Position numbers and translations under genes: made by a program. From the NCBI GenBank assembly GCA_003246505.1, contig QKAI01000159.1, positions 1-5,935 of the forward strand: a DNA stretch of 5,935 nt, given 5' to 3'. A model generated the notes under the pieces. It was given only the letters and a program-made list of their open reading frames with translations. It searched no databases and was not told where the DNA came from. Source of the DNA: Spirochaetaceae bacterium (lineage in GTDB: Bacteria > Spirochaetota > Spirochaetia > DSM-2461). Every line of letters starts with the position of its first letter. Position 1 is the first letter of the stretch. Shown here in pieces: positions 1 to 5,453 of this stretch.

Positions 1-333
1 GGCTACGCCCACTCGGTGGAGGTCTGGCGGGAGGGGGAACTCCGGGGGGGGCTCTACGGCGTCTCCCTGGGGGCATCCTTCTTCGGGGAGTCCATGTTCT
101 CCCTGGAACCTAACTGTTCCAAAATGGCCCTGATCTATCTGGCGGGGATTCTGAGAGAACTGAATTTCGATATGATCGACTGCCAGCAGCATACGGCTCA
201 CCTTGAAAGCCTGGGCGCCGAGGATGTGCCCCGGAAGCAGTTTCTGCGTCAATTGAACCGGTCCCTGGATAAGCAGAAAACCTGGAAGGGCAACTGGGGC
301 CAGTATACCCATCTCATCAGGGCGGCCACATGA
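1..333 (+). CDS. aat: Leucyl/phenylalanyl-tRNA-protein transferase, 3' part
   Basis: This is the C-terminal 110 residues of an Aat enzyme; the reading frame is open from base 1, so the true start lies upstream of the window. Aat transfers Leu or Phe from aminoacyl-tRNA to the N-terminus of proteins carrying basic N-terminal residues, marking them for ClpS/ClpAP degradation in the cytoplasm. Family signatures visible in order are G-Y-A-H-S-V-E-V-W, G-G-L-Y-G-V-S-L-G, F-F-G-E-S-M-F-S, a C-S-K-M-A-L segment and I-D-C-Q followed by H-L-E-S-L-G-A. The D-C-Q segment matches the Asp/Gln pair assigned to catalysis in E. coli Aat. The in-frame GTG at 16 is an internal valine of the conserved block, not a start. 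The stop codon overlaps the ATG of the next gene (ATGA), so the two are likely one transcript. Identification is firm. Confidence 0.95.
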   Translation, partial: GYAHSVEVWREGELRGGLYGVSLGASFFGESMFSLEPNCSKMALIYLAGILRELNFDMIDCQQHTAHLESLGAEDVPRKQFLRQLNRSLDKQKTWKGNWGQYTHLIRAAT

Positions 334-1331
334 GATTATCCCTTCCGGCGGCTTTTCTCCTGTTCCTTCTGCCGCTGGGTCTTTTCTCTCTGACCGTCTC
401 AGATAACCCCGAGGCCCAGCTGCTGGCGGAACAGGCCCTCGTTTTGCTGGAAAACGGGAACTACGGGGAGGCGCTTACCCTCTTCCGGCAGGCGAAGGAC
501 CTGGACGGGGAAAACACCCTGATAGATAGTTACATCGCCTCCCTTAATCGCATCGTCACCCTGGAGGACTTTCAGGCGGATCCGGCAAACACGGACGCCT
601 TCATTGAGTCCCGGGAGGAGGCCAAGGCCACTCCCAAAGCGCCGGTGACCGATGAAACGGGGGAGGTGGATTTCATCACCCGGGAGCAGAATAAGGAGAA
701 GGCCCGCCTGGAAAGGACCCTGGGGGAGATCCTCATTACCTTTCCCGTGCTGAACTCCTCCCGGGGCAACGGGACATTGGACAATGATCTGAGACTGACC
801 GGGGAAATCCTCCAGGGGGTGGGCTATAATTTCGCCTACTATCCGGACCTTTTCAACAGGACCATAGGCCTGGAAGGGGGATGGGAGACCTACTCCCTCT
901 ATCTGGAGAATGAGCTGAACCTTTTCGACGAAGCCCGGGCGGGGATCGTCCTGAGGAATTTCTTTAACGAGCAGCCCGGATTCTACTCCCTCATAGGTAC
1001 GAGGATCAGCGCGGGGCTCCAGTTCGGAGAGAACCGGGATACCCTGGCCCGGGGTTTCCTGAGTTTCTGGCGCTTCGAAGCCTATTTCAGGGACCCCCTT
1101 CTTTACCGGATCATCAAGGCGGACCCCCTGAAGCATGCCGCCCTGGAGGGGCGTTTCCGCTTCTCCCTTCTCAACGATACCTACATGGTGGGCTACGGGG
1201 GGGGAGTCTCGGTGGACCTGGGCACCCGCCTGTCGGCGAGGGGAAGTTTTCTGTACCGGAGCTATCTGGATCAGAATCTCCCCTATCCCTCCTGGACGGC
1301 GAACCTGGGTCTCAATTACTCCTTCCGCTGA
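330..1331 (+). CDS. Secreted TPR protein with probable outer-membrane beta-barrel C-terminus
   Basis: A 333-residue protein that I cannot assign to a named family. Residues 1 to about 20 form a signal peptide (R near the start, then a Leu/Phe-rich core ending L-F-S). Residues about 27-62 read as one or two TPR-like helices (A-E-Q-A-L-V-L-L-E-N-G-N-Y-G-E-A-L-T-L-F, then A-K-D-L-D). A charged, Glu/Lys/Thr/Pro-rich linker spans roughly 80-130. From about 133 to the end there are alternating polar and aromatic stretches with Gly/Tyr/Phe turns, closing with N-L-G-L-N-Y-S-F-R. This resembles the strands of an outer-membrane barrel, with a penultimate aromatic residue. I infer an envelope or outer-membrane protein with a periplasmic TPR segment. 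Its ATG overlaps the aat stop by 4 nt and only a weak AGGG lies upstream, pointing to translational coupling. The 3' end overlaps the convergent yihY-family gene by 16 bp. Confidence 0.8.
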   Translation: MRLSLPAAFLLFLLPLGLFSLTVSDNPEAQLLAEQALVLLENGNYGEALTLFRQAKDLDGENTLIDSYIASLNRIVTLEDFQADPANTDAFIESREEAKATPKAPVTDETGEVDFITREQNKEKARLERTLGEILITFPVLNSSRGNGTLDNDLRLTGEILQGVGYNFAYYPDLFNRTIGLEGGWETYSLYLENELNLFDEARAGIVLRNFFNEQPGFYSLIGTRISAGLQFGENRDTLARGFLSFWRFEAYFRDPLLYRIIKADPLKHAALEGRFRFSLLNDTYMVGYGGGVSVDLGTRLSARGSFLYRSYLDQNLPYPSWTANLGLNYSFR

Positions 1332-2500
1332 ATCCGGTGGGTCCGGAAATCCTCCCAAATCTTTTTCGCTTCCCCTCCGGATAGGCAGTACTCCACGCTC
1401 GCTTCATCCAGAACCGCCACCATCAGTTCCTCCCGGGAGATGTCCTCCGGGTCGGAGGAGGGGACAAACCCCTTCTGATCGGTCCGGACGATCAGAATGT
1501 ATTTGATCAACCGGTCCAGCAGGCCGAGCACCTCCATCTCCGGCAGTCCCATATAGGCGGACAGATCCTCCAGTTGGGGGGGCTTTCTTCTGCCCTTGAA
1601 CTCATCGCAGATGAACAGGTACAGCTTGATGGTCAGGACCGCCTGAAGGGCCGGGGCGTTTCTGTTATCCTCCAGGTAGATCAGGTAGTCCGGATGCTGG
1701 TGAAGATAGGCGATCTCCAGGGAGGAGAGGATGATGATCCAGGCCAGATTGATCCATATGAAAAGAATGGGAAGCATGAAGAGGGAGCCGTAGATAACCG
1801 AATTCCTGATGGAATAGGTCGCCCAGAGGGAGAAGCCCTTCTTCGCCAGCTCCCAGAATAGGGCCCCCGCCAGGGCTCCCGTGAGGGCGCTTCTCCACCG
1901 TATGCGGGCCGAGGAGACCAGCATGATGAGCATCAGGATCGTCATGCCGATGAGCACGATGGATCCCAGGGAGGAGTAGAGGGTCTGGAGGGGGGAGAAC
2001 CGGGGGGCCAGCTTGAGGGTTAGCACTTCAATCAGGTCGTTGGTCAGGGTGAAGCTGCTTCCTATGGTCAGGGTGCTGAATACCAGGGTGATGATATAGA
2101 CCGACAGGCGGGTGAGCAGCTTGCGGTTGGGCCGGGCCCGCAGGAGGGCGTTCACATCCAGCTCTATCTTGTTGATGAGAAGGAACACGACCACGATGGT
2201 GATCGCCAGCCCCCATTTTCCCAGTTTCCTGCTGTTCTCTGCGAAAGAAGTAAGCTGGTAGAAAATCGTCTCCTGGCTCGTGGGGAGAATGGTGGTCATG
2301 ATCAGGTCCTTGACCGGGCCTTCCACCAGCTCCCGGGAGCCGAAGGAGATGAGCATGGTCATGAGGGGCACCAGGGCCAGTATGGTGGTGAAGGCCAGAC
2401 CGGAAGCCCTGGCCGGTATCCTGTCCCTTATGATCAGGGTGATCAGTTTCTTGAGATAGGCCGGGAAACCGACGGGCGCCGGATTTTCCAATTCGCTCAT
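1316..2500 (-). CDS. YihY/virulence factor BrkB family inner-membrane protein
   Basis: A 394-residue protein with six likely membrane segments (about residues 36-54, 96-114, 132-152, 178-198, 205-222 and 240-262). Family hallmarks are the N-terminal R-A-S-G-L-A-F-T-T-I-L-A-L-V-P segment and the Y-G-S-L-F-M-L-P-I-L-F-I-W-I-N-L-A-W block leading into an L-E-I element near residue 262. The family (once annotated as ribonuclease BN) has no settled biochemical function, and transport or envelope roles have been suggested. Residues about 284-345 form a soluble C-terminal part resembling a small winged-helix fold (L-E-D-L-S-A-Y-M-G-L-P helix, then L-L-D-R-L-I-K). The ATG is preceded by AGGA at 7-nt spacing, and that SD overlaps the thiP stop. 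The gap to thiP is only 9 nt, so it is probably the last gene of the TPP-controlled operon. The family call is firm; the role is unknown. Confidence 0.92.
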   Translation of the reverse strand: MSELENPAPVGFPAYLKKLITLIIRDRIPARASGLAFTTILALVPLMTMLISFGSRELVEGPVKDLIMTTILPTSQETIFYQLTSFAENSRKLGKWGLAITIVVVFLLINKIELDVNALLRARPNRKLLTRLSVYIITLVFSTLTIGSSFTLTNDLIEVLTLKLAPRFSPLQTLYSSLGSIVLIGMTILMLIMLVSSARIRWRSALTGALAGALFWELAKKGFSLWATYSIRNSVIYGSLFMLPILFIWINLAWIIILSSLEIAYLHQHPDYLIYLEDNRNAPALQAVLTIKLYLFICDEFKGRRKPPQLEDLSAYMGLPEMEVLGLLDRLIKYILIVRTDQKGFVPSSDPEDISREELMVAVLDEASVEYCLSGGEAKKIWEDFRTHRIQRKE

Positions 2501-2507
2501 GATCCCA

Positions 2508-2511
2508 TCCT
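2508..2511 (-). promoter_or_regulatory. Shine-Dalgarno of the yihY-family gene
   Basis: On the minus strand the sequence AGGA, 7 nt before the ATG at 2500-2498, lies across the end of the thiP stop codon TAG. It fixes the start of the yihY-family gene and suggests that ribosomes terminating on thiP can reinitiate there. Confidence 0.7.
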
Positions 2512-4174
2512 AGTTTATCTTTTCTTCCCTGTCCAGAGCGTTCATTAAAAAGAAGATTCCCAGGGAGAGTATGATAAGCAGGGTGCCCATGGCGCAGGCG
2601 CCGGGATAGTTGTAGCTGCCGATGAGGCGGTAGACGGCGATGGGTATGGTGATTCTTTCCGGCGGGGCTAGGATGAGGACAGCGTTGATCTCCCCCATGG
2701 ACAGGGCGAAGGAGAATAGGGCCCCGGTGATGAGGGATTTTCCTATCAGGGGCAGCTCGATGAGTATCAGGGATTGGAATTCCCCGGCCCCCTGGATCAG
2801 GGCCGATTCCCTCAGGGCGGGATCGGTATGTTCCAGGGCCGTTCCCACGCTGCGGAAGACGAAGGGGAGGGCGATGAAGCTGTGGGCCAGGACGACCGAA
2901 ACATCGCTGAAGAGACGGGGAAGATTCATCCGGGAGCCGATGAGCAGATAGCCCAGGGCCAGGATGATGGAGGAAATTCCCATGGGTAGGAGCAGCAGGA
3001 TACCTGTCAGCCGGGGGAACGCCGTTTTTTTCCGGTGTACCAGAAAGGCCGCCCAGGTTCCCGCCGCCGTGGCGGTGACCGTGGTCCAGAGGGCGAAAAA
3101 GAGGCTGTTCTTCACCGCCCGGAGGGTCAGTTCCGCCCCGGTCCGGCTCCCGGGGGAGAAAAGGCGGGCGTACCAATGGAGGGAGAACTGCTCCGCCCCG
3201 GTCCGGGAGGGGCTGTAACGGAAGGATTCGGCCATGAGCGCGGCCATGGGACCCCCGAAGAAGAGTCCCGTCAGGAGAAGGTAGAGAATGAGGAAGGGAA
3301 GTCCCTTCTCCCCGATTCGGACCGGGGCGAGGATCTCTCCGGCGGCCAGATCCCCCTCTCCCCCCTGGAAGCGCAGATAGAAAGCCATCAGGGCGAGGCA
3401 GAGGAGGGTCTCCCCCAGGGCCAGGGCGCTTCCCCGGGAAAAGTCCAGGGTGAACTTGATCAGCCGGTAGATCTCCACCTCCAGGGTGCTGAAGCGGGGT
3501 CCCCCTCCCAGGACCAGGATGATGGCGAAGCTCATGAAGCAGTAGAGGAAGATGATGAGGAAGGCGGAGGCCGCCGCGGGCAGGAGGCGGGGCCAGATGA
3601 CCCGTCGGAAGAGTTGCCCCGGGGAGGCGCCGAAAAGGCGGGCCGCCTCGTAGTGGCTCCGGGGAGTGGTGGACCAGCGGTCGTAGATAAAGCGCAAAGC
3701 CAGGGGGATATTGTAGAAGGCGTGGGCCAGGATGATGGCCCGGAAGGAGTAGAGCACCCTCAGGGGAGGCTCCTCCCCCCCGAATAAGGCCATGAGCAGG
3801 GTGTTCGCCGTCCCCCGGTTTCCCCAGAAGATCACGAATCCCAGCACGACCAGAATGGGGGGGAGGATAAAGGAGAGGGTCGCCGAGGAGAGGAGCAGCC
3901 TCTTCAGGGGGAAATCGTAATGTACGAAGAGGGCCGCCGCGGGAAGGGCGGCCGCCAGGGAGACCAGGGCGCTCGCCAGAGCCTGGAGCAGGGTGACCAG
4001 GATAAGTCTCCCGTAGAGGGGCCGGGAAAAAACATAGGCAATATTCTCCCCGGTGAATCGGCCGTCGCTCAGAAAGGACCGGGACAGAATCAGCGCCAGG
4101 GGGAGATAGAAGAGTACCAGCCCGATGAGGAGAAGGATACCCGATGCTTTACCCTTAAGGCGCGATACTGCCAT
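2510..4174 (-). CDS. thiP: Thiamine ABC transporter permease, fused two-domain
   Basis: A 554-residue inner-membrane permease of the binding-protein-dependent ABC class, close to the usual ThiP length of about 530-550. It is an internal duplication: each half has about six membrane helices and a cytoplasmic EAA loop that docks the ATPase. The first EAA loop is at residues about 176-200 (E-A-A-R-L-F-G-A-S-P, then I-W-P-R-L-L-P). The second is at about 456-480 (E-S-A-L-I-Q-G-A-G-E, then I-E-L-P-L-I). Both are well preserved, so the protein should still need an ATP-binding partner. It starts 3 nt after the thiB stop, and no good Shine-Dalgarno lies immediately upstream, so translation is probably coupled to thiB. 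Assignment to thiamine rather than iron or another substrate rests on the adjacent ThiB and the upstream TPP riboswitch. No thiQ ATPase gene follows; the next gene is the yihY-family gene. Confidence 0.93.
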   Translation of the reverse strand: MAVSRLKGKASGILLLIGLVLFYLPLALILSRSFLSDGRFTGENIAYVFSRPLYGRLILVTLLQALASALVSLAAALPAAALFVHYDFPLKRLLLSSATLSFILPPILVVLGFVIFWGNRGTANTLLMALFGGEEPPLRVLYSFRAIILAHAFYNIPLALRFIYDRWSTTPRSHYEAARLFGASPGQLFRRVIWPRLLPAAASAFLIIFLYCFMSFAIILVLGGGPRFSTLEVEIYRLIKFTLDFSRGSALALGETLLCLALMAFYLRFQGGEGDLAAGEILAPVRIGEKGLPFLILYLLLTGLFFGGPMAALMAESFRYSPSRTGAEQFSLHWYARLFSPGSRTGAELTLRAVKNSLFFALWTTVTATAAGTWAAFLVHRKKTAFPRLTGILLLLPMGISSIILALGYLLIGSRMNLPRLFSDVSVVLAHSFIALPFVFRSVGTALEHTDPALRESALIQGAGEFQSLILIELPLIGKSLITGALFSFALSMGEINAVLILAPPERITIPIAVYRLIGSYNYPGACAMGTLLIILSLGIFFLMNALDREEKIN

Positions 4175-4177
4175 GGC

Positions 4178-5209
4178 CTAGCGGGAGACCGTCTCCACCC
4201 ACTCCCCGATCCATCTTTCCGAATTCCCCTCGATCACATCGTTGTCGAGCATGAGGATTCTATCCGTTTTCAGGGCGTAATCGAAGGAAGCGGGAAGGGG
4301 GGTGTCCTCCACCACGGGGAACATGATGTTGGAGAGGGCCAGGGTGTTCTGGGACTCCGCGGTGAGCATGAAGTCGATGAATTTCCGGGCCCACTCCTCC
4401 TTCTGAGTACCCTTCAGGATGCCCATCCCCTCGATCTGGACGTAATTGCCCTCATCGAACATGAGCGCCTGGTAGCGGGTGGTCTCCTCCCACTCCACAT
4501 GGTAGGCGGGGGAGGTGCTGTAGGAGAGAACCAGGGGGGCTTCCCCGGCGGTGAAAAGGCCGTAGCCGGTGCTCCAGCTGTCACTGACGGTCAGTATATT
4601 GGGGGCGAGGGCCTTCCAGTAATCCCGCCATCCCTTCTCTCCGAAGGCGTCGATGGTCCAGAGGAGAAAACCCATGCCCGGGGTGGAGGTCCGGGGATCC
4701 ATGAGGACGATGCTGTCTTTGAAGCGGGGATCGGTCAGGTCCTTGAGAGAGGCGGGGGGATCGGCCAGGACCTCCGAATCGTAGCAGAGGGCGAAGAACC
4801 CCCAGTCGAAGGGAATCAGGTGGAAGCTTTTGTCAAATACCAGATCCTCTTTCACGCCGGAAAGGGCGGCCGGCTCATAGGGGAGGAGAATATCCTCGTT
4901 CAGGGCCCGGGAAAGGAGATTGTTGTCCAGCCCCACGATCACGTCGCCCCGGGGGGCTTCCTTTTCCATGATCGCCTTGGTCATGACCGTGACCGCGTCG
5001 CCGGGAGCCTCGAGAATGACCTTTACCCCGTACAATTCCTCGAATTTCTGAGCGATAGCCGGACCGGCCCCCCATTCCGAGGCGAAGGAGTCGTAGCAGT
5101 AGACGGTCAGTTCCGCCGGAGCCTGGGCATCGGCCCCGTCCTTCTGCCCCGTAGCGGCCAGAGGCAGCCATGCCGCAATAAGTGAAAATACCAGTAAGAC
5201 TTTTTTCAT
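4178..5209 (-). CDS. thiB: Thiamine ABC transporter substrate-binding protein
   Basis: A 343-residue periplasmic thiamine-binding protein (ThiB/TbpA), which captures thiamine and its phosphates and delivers them to ThiP. Residues 1 to about 20 are a signal peptide (M-K-K, hydrophobic core, A-A-T). There is no lipobox cysteine; the mature protein would start near G-Q-K-D-G. Family signatures in order: L-T-V-Y-C-Y-D-S-F with a following S-E-W-G (about 34-47), V-G-L-D-N-N-L-L (92-99), D-P-R-T-S-T-P-G-M-G (171-180), the ligand-side S-Y-S-T-S-P-A-Y (229-236) and a C-terminal W-I-G-E-W-V-E-T-V-S-R. The start is supported by AGGAG at 7-nt spacing and by the signal peptide beginning right at that Met. 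It is the first gene after the TPP riboswitch. Length and motifs are complete, with no sign of damage. Confidence 0.96.
   Translation of the reverse strand: MKKVLLVFSLIAAWLPLAATGQKDGADAQAPAELTVYCYDSFASEWGAGPAIAQKFEELYGVKVILEAPGDAVTVMTKAIMEKEAPRGDVIVGLDNNLLSRALNEDILLPYEPAALSGVKEDLVFDKSFHLIPFDWGFFALCYDSEVLADPPASLKDLTDPRFKDSIVLMDPRTSTPGMGFLLWTIDAFGEKGWRDYWKALAPNILTVSDSWSTGYGLFTAGEAPLVLSYSTSPAYHVEWEETTRYQALMFDEGNYVQIEGMGILKGTQKEEWARKFIDFMLTAESQNTLALSNIMFPVVEDTPLPASFDYALKTDRILMLDNDVIEGNSERWIGEWVETVSR
4184..4196 (-). repeat. Inverted repeat at the thiB-thiP junction
   Basis: GGAGAC and GTCTCC flank a single central base, a perfect 6-bp inverted repeat inside the last codons of thiB and 9 nt before the thiP ATG. 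In mRNA it can form a 5-bp stem with a 3-nt loop. It hides the only GGAG in this junction, so thiP translation would depend on ribosomes arriving from thiB. The repeat is seen directly; the coupling role is inferred and it could be chance. Confidence 0.4.
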
Positions 5210-5213
5210 AGTG

Positions 5214-5227
5214 ACTCTCCTGAGAGT
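5214..5227 (-). promoter_or_regulatory. thiB Shine-Dalgarno inside a small hairpin
   Basis: On the minus strand this is ACTCTCAGGAGAGT, a perfect inverted repeat (5-bp stem, 4-nt loop CAGG) ending 4 nt before the thiB ATG. The Shine-Dalgarno AGGAG (5217-5221) is half in the loop and half in the 3' strand, so hairpin formation should reduce ribosome access. Together with the upstream TPP aptamer this makes translational control plausible. The hairpin and SD are seen in the sequence; the switch role is inferred. Confidence 0.6.
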
Positions 5228-5264
5228 TATGAAATATGTCCCCGTTTTGATGATGATAGAAAGG

Positions 5265-5290
5265 AAAAACGCCCCGGATCGGGCTATCCG
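5265..5290 (-). terminator. Weak candidate riboswitch-controlled terminator
   Basis: Directly after the aptamer, the minus strand can form either CGGAT/ATCCG with a 6-nt loop or CCCG/CGGG with a 3-nt loop. A run of five T (5265-5269) follows. The stems are only 4-5 bp and sit 3-5 nt or more from the T run, so this is a poor intrinsic terminator by itself. It may instead be part of a larger switching structure. The other option is purely translational control at the thiB Shine-Dalgarno. Confidence 0.3.
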
Positions 5291-5368
5291 CTTCCTTCGC
5301 CGGCATTATCCGGTTCAGGTTCTATGGGTTTCATCTCAGGCCCTTAACAAGGACCACCCCAGGGAATG
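5290..5368 (-). ncRNA. TPP riboswitch aptamer (THI box)
   Basis: Read on the minus strand, this is a textbook thiamine pyrophosphate aptamer. A 5' GGGGTGG segment (5355-5361) is followed by the conserved CTGAGA (5334-5339), then ACCTGA (5315-5320), then GGATAATGCCGGCGAAGG ending at 5294. A short P1 helix can form between TTCC (5366-5363) and GGAA (5295-5292). CTGAGA contacts the pyrimidine part of TPP, and the GCGAAGG side belongs to the pyrophosphate-binding arm in known structures. It sits about 80 nt upstream of the thiB ATG on the same strand, so binding of TPP should lower expression of thiB, thiP and probably the yihY-family gene. Confidence is high from motif order and spacing. Confidence 0.96.
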
Positions 5369-5374
5369 GCTGCC

Positions 5375-5403
5375 AGATTAACCTATTCGCCGCAAAAGAT
5401 CAA
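5375..5403 (-). promoter_or_regulatory. Candidate promoter of the thiB-thiP-yihY operon
   Basis: On the minus strand TTGATC (5403-5398) and TAATCT (5380-5375) are separated by exactly 17 bp. The expected transcription start is about 5368, just where the TPP aptamer begins, which fits well. The -10 is a moderate match to TATAAT (3 of 6), so this is a reasonable but not certain assignment. Confidence 0.5.
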
Positions 5404-5415
5404 GTGCTCCCTTTC

Positions 5416-5444
5416 TTGACAAGCCCCACGGGGCTCTTTACAAT
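5416..5444 (+). promoter_or_regulatory. Strong sigma-70-type promoter of the pgsA-like gene
   Basis: TTGACA (5416-5421) and TACAAT (5439-5444) are separated by exactly 17 bp, matching the -35 consensus completely and the -10 at five of six positions. The expected start site is near 5450-5452, only 2-4 nt before the ATG at 5454, so the transcript would be leaderless or nearly so. The spacer holds a perfect inverted repeat (5422-5435). The -35 is 12 bp from the -35 of the divergent thiamine-operon promoter. Confidence 0.8.
5422..5435. repeat. Inverted repeat inside the promoter spacer
   Basis: AGCCCC and GGGGCT flank AC, a perfect 6-bp inverted repeat that fills most of the 17-bp spacer between the -35 and -10 of the rightward promoter. 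The position is typical of a repressor operator or of a spacer-distorting regulator such as the MerR class. It could also be a GC-rich coincidence. It would not be in the transcript from this promoter, so an RNA role would require read-through from elsewhere. Confidence 0.5.
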
Positions 5445-5453
5445 TGTCCCATC

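Noticed and set aside
16..18. GTG as the start of the first gene
   Set aside because: The frame is open to base 1 and the residues before it (G-Y-A-H-S) continue the conserved Aat block, so the gene is cut by the window edge.
1333..1347. TCCGG/CCGGA hairpin just after the TPR stop as a bidirectional terminator
   Set aside because: The stem is only 5 bp and no T run follows on either strand.
399..1358. A 319-codon open frame on the minus strand opposite the TPR gene
   Set aside because: It is rich in Gly, Pro, Glu and Gln with no family motif. It lies fully antisense to a gene with a clear signal peptide and coupled start, as expected of a shadow frame in GC-rich DNA.
2028..3176. A 382-codon minus-strand frame crossing the thiP/yihY junction
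   Set aside because: It is a shifted frame of two real genes, with a Pro/His/Arg/Gly-rich translation and no motif.
3035..3787. A 250-codon plus-strand frame opposite thiP
   Set aside because: It is highly acidic and Gly-rich, and antisense to the membrane helices of thiP; composition and position mark it as a shadow.
3920..5185. A 421-codon open frame on the plus strand opposite thiB and the start of thiP
   Set aside because: It spans two well-identified genes on the other strand, has a Gly/Glu/Asp/Gln-rich low-complexity composition and shows no recognisable domain.
5422..5444. AGCCCC/GGGGCT hairpin followed by CTTT read as an intrinsic terminator on the plus strand
   Set aside because: No plus-strand gene ends upstream, the T run is short, and the element lies between perfectly spaced -35 and -10 boxes; a promoter with an operator-like repeat explains it better.
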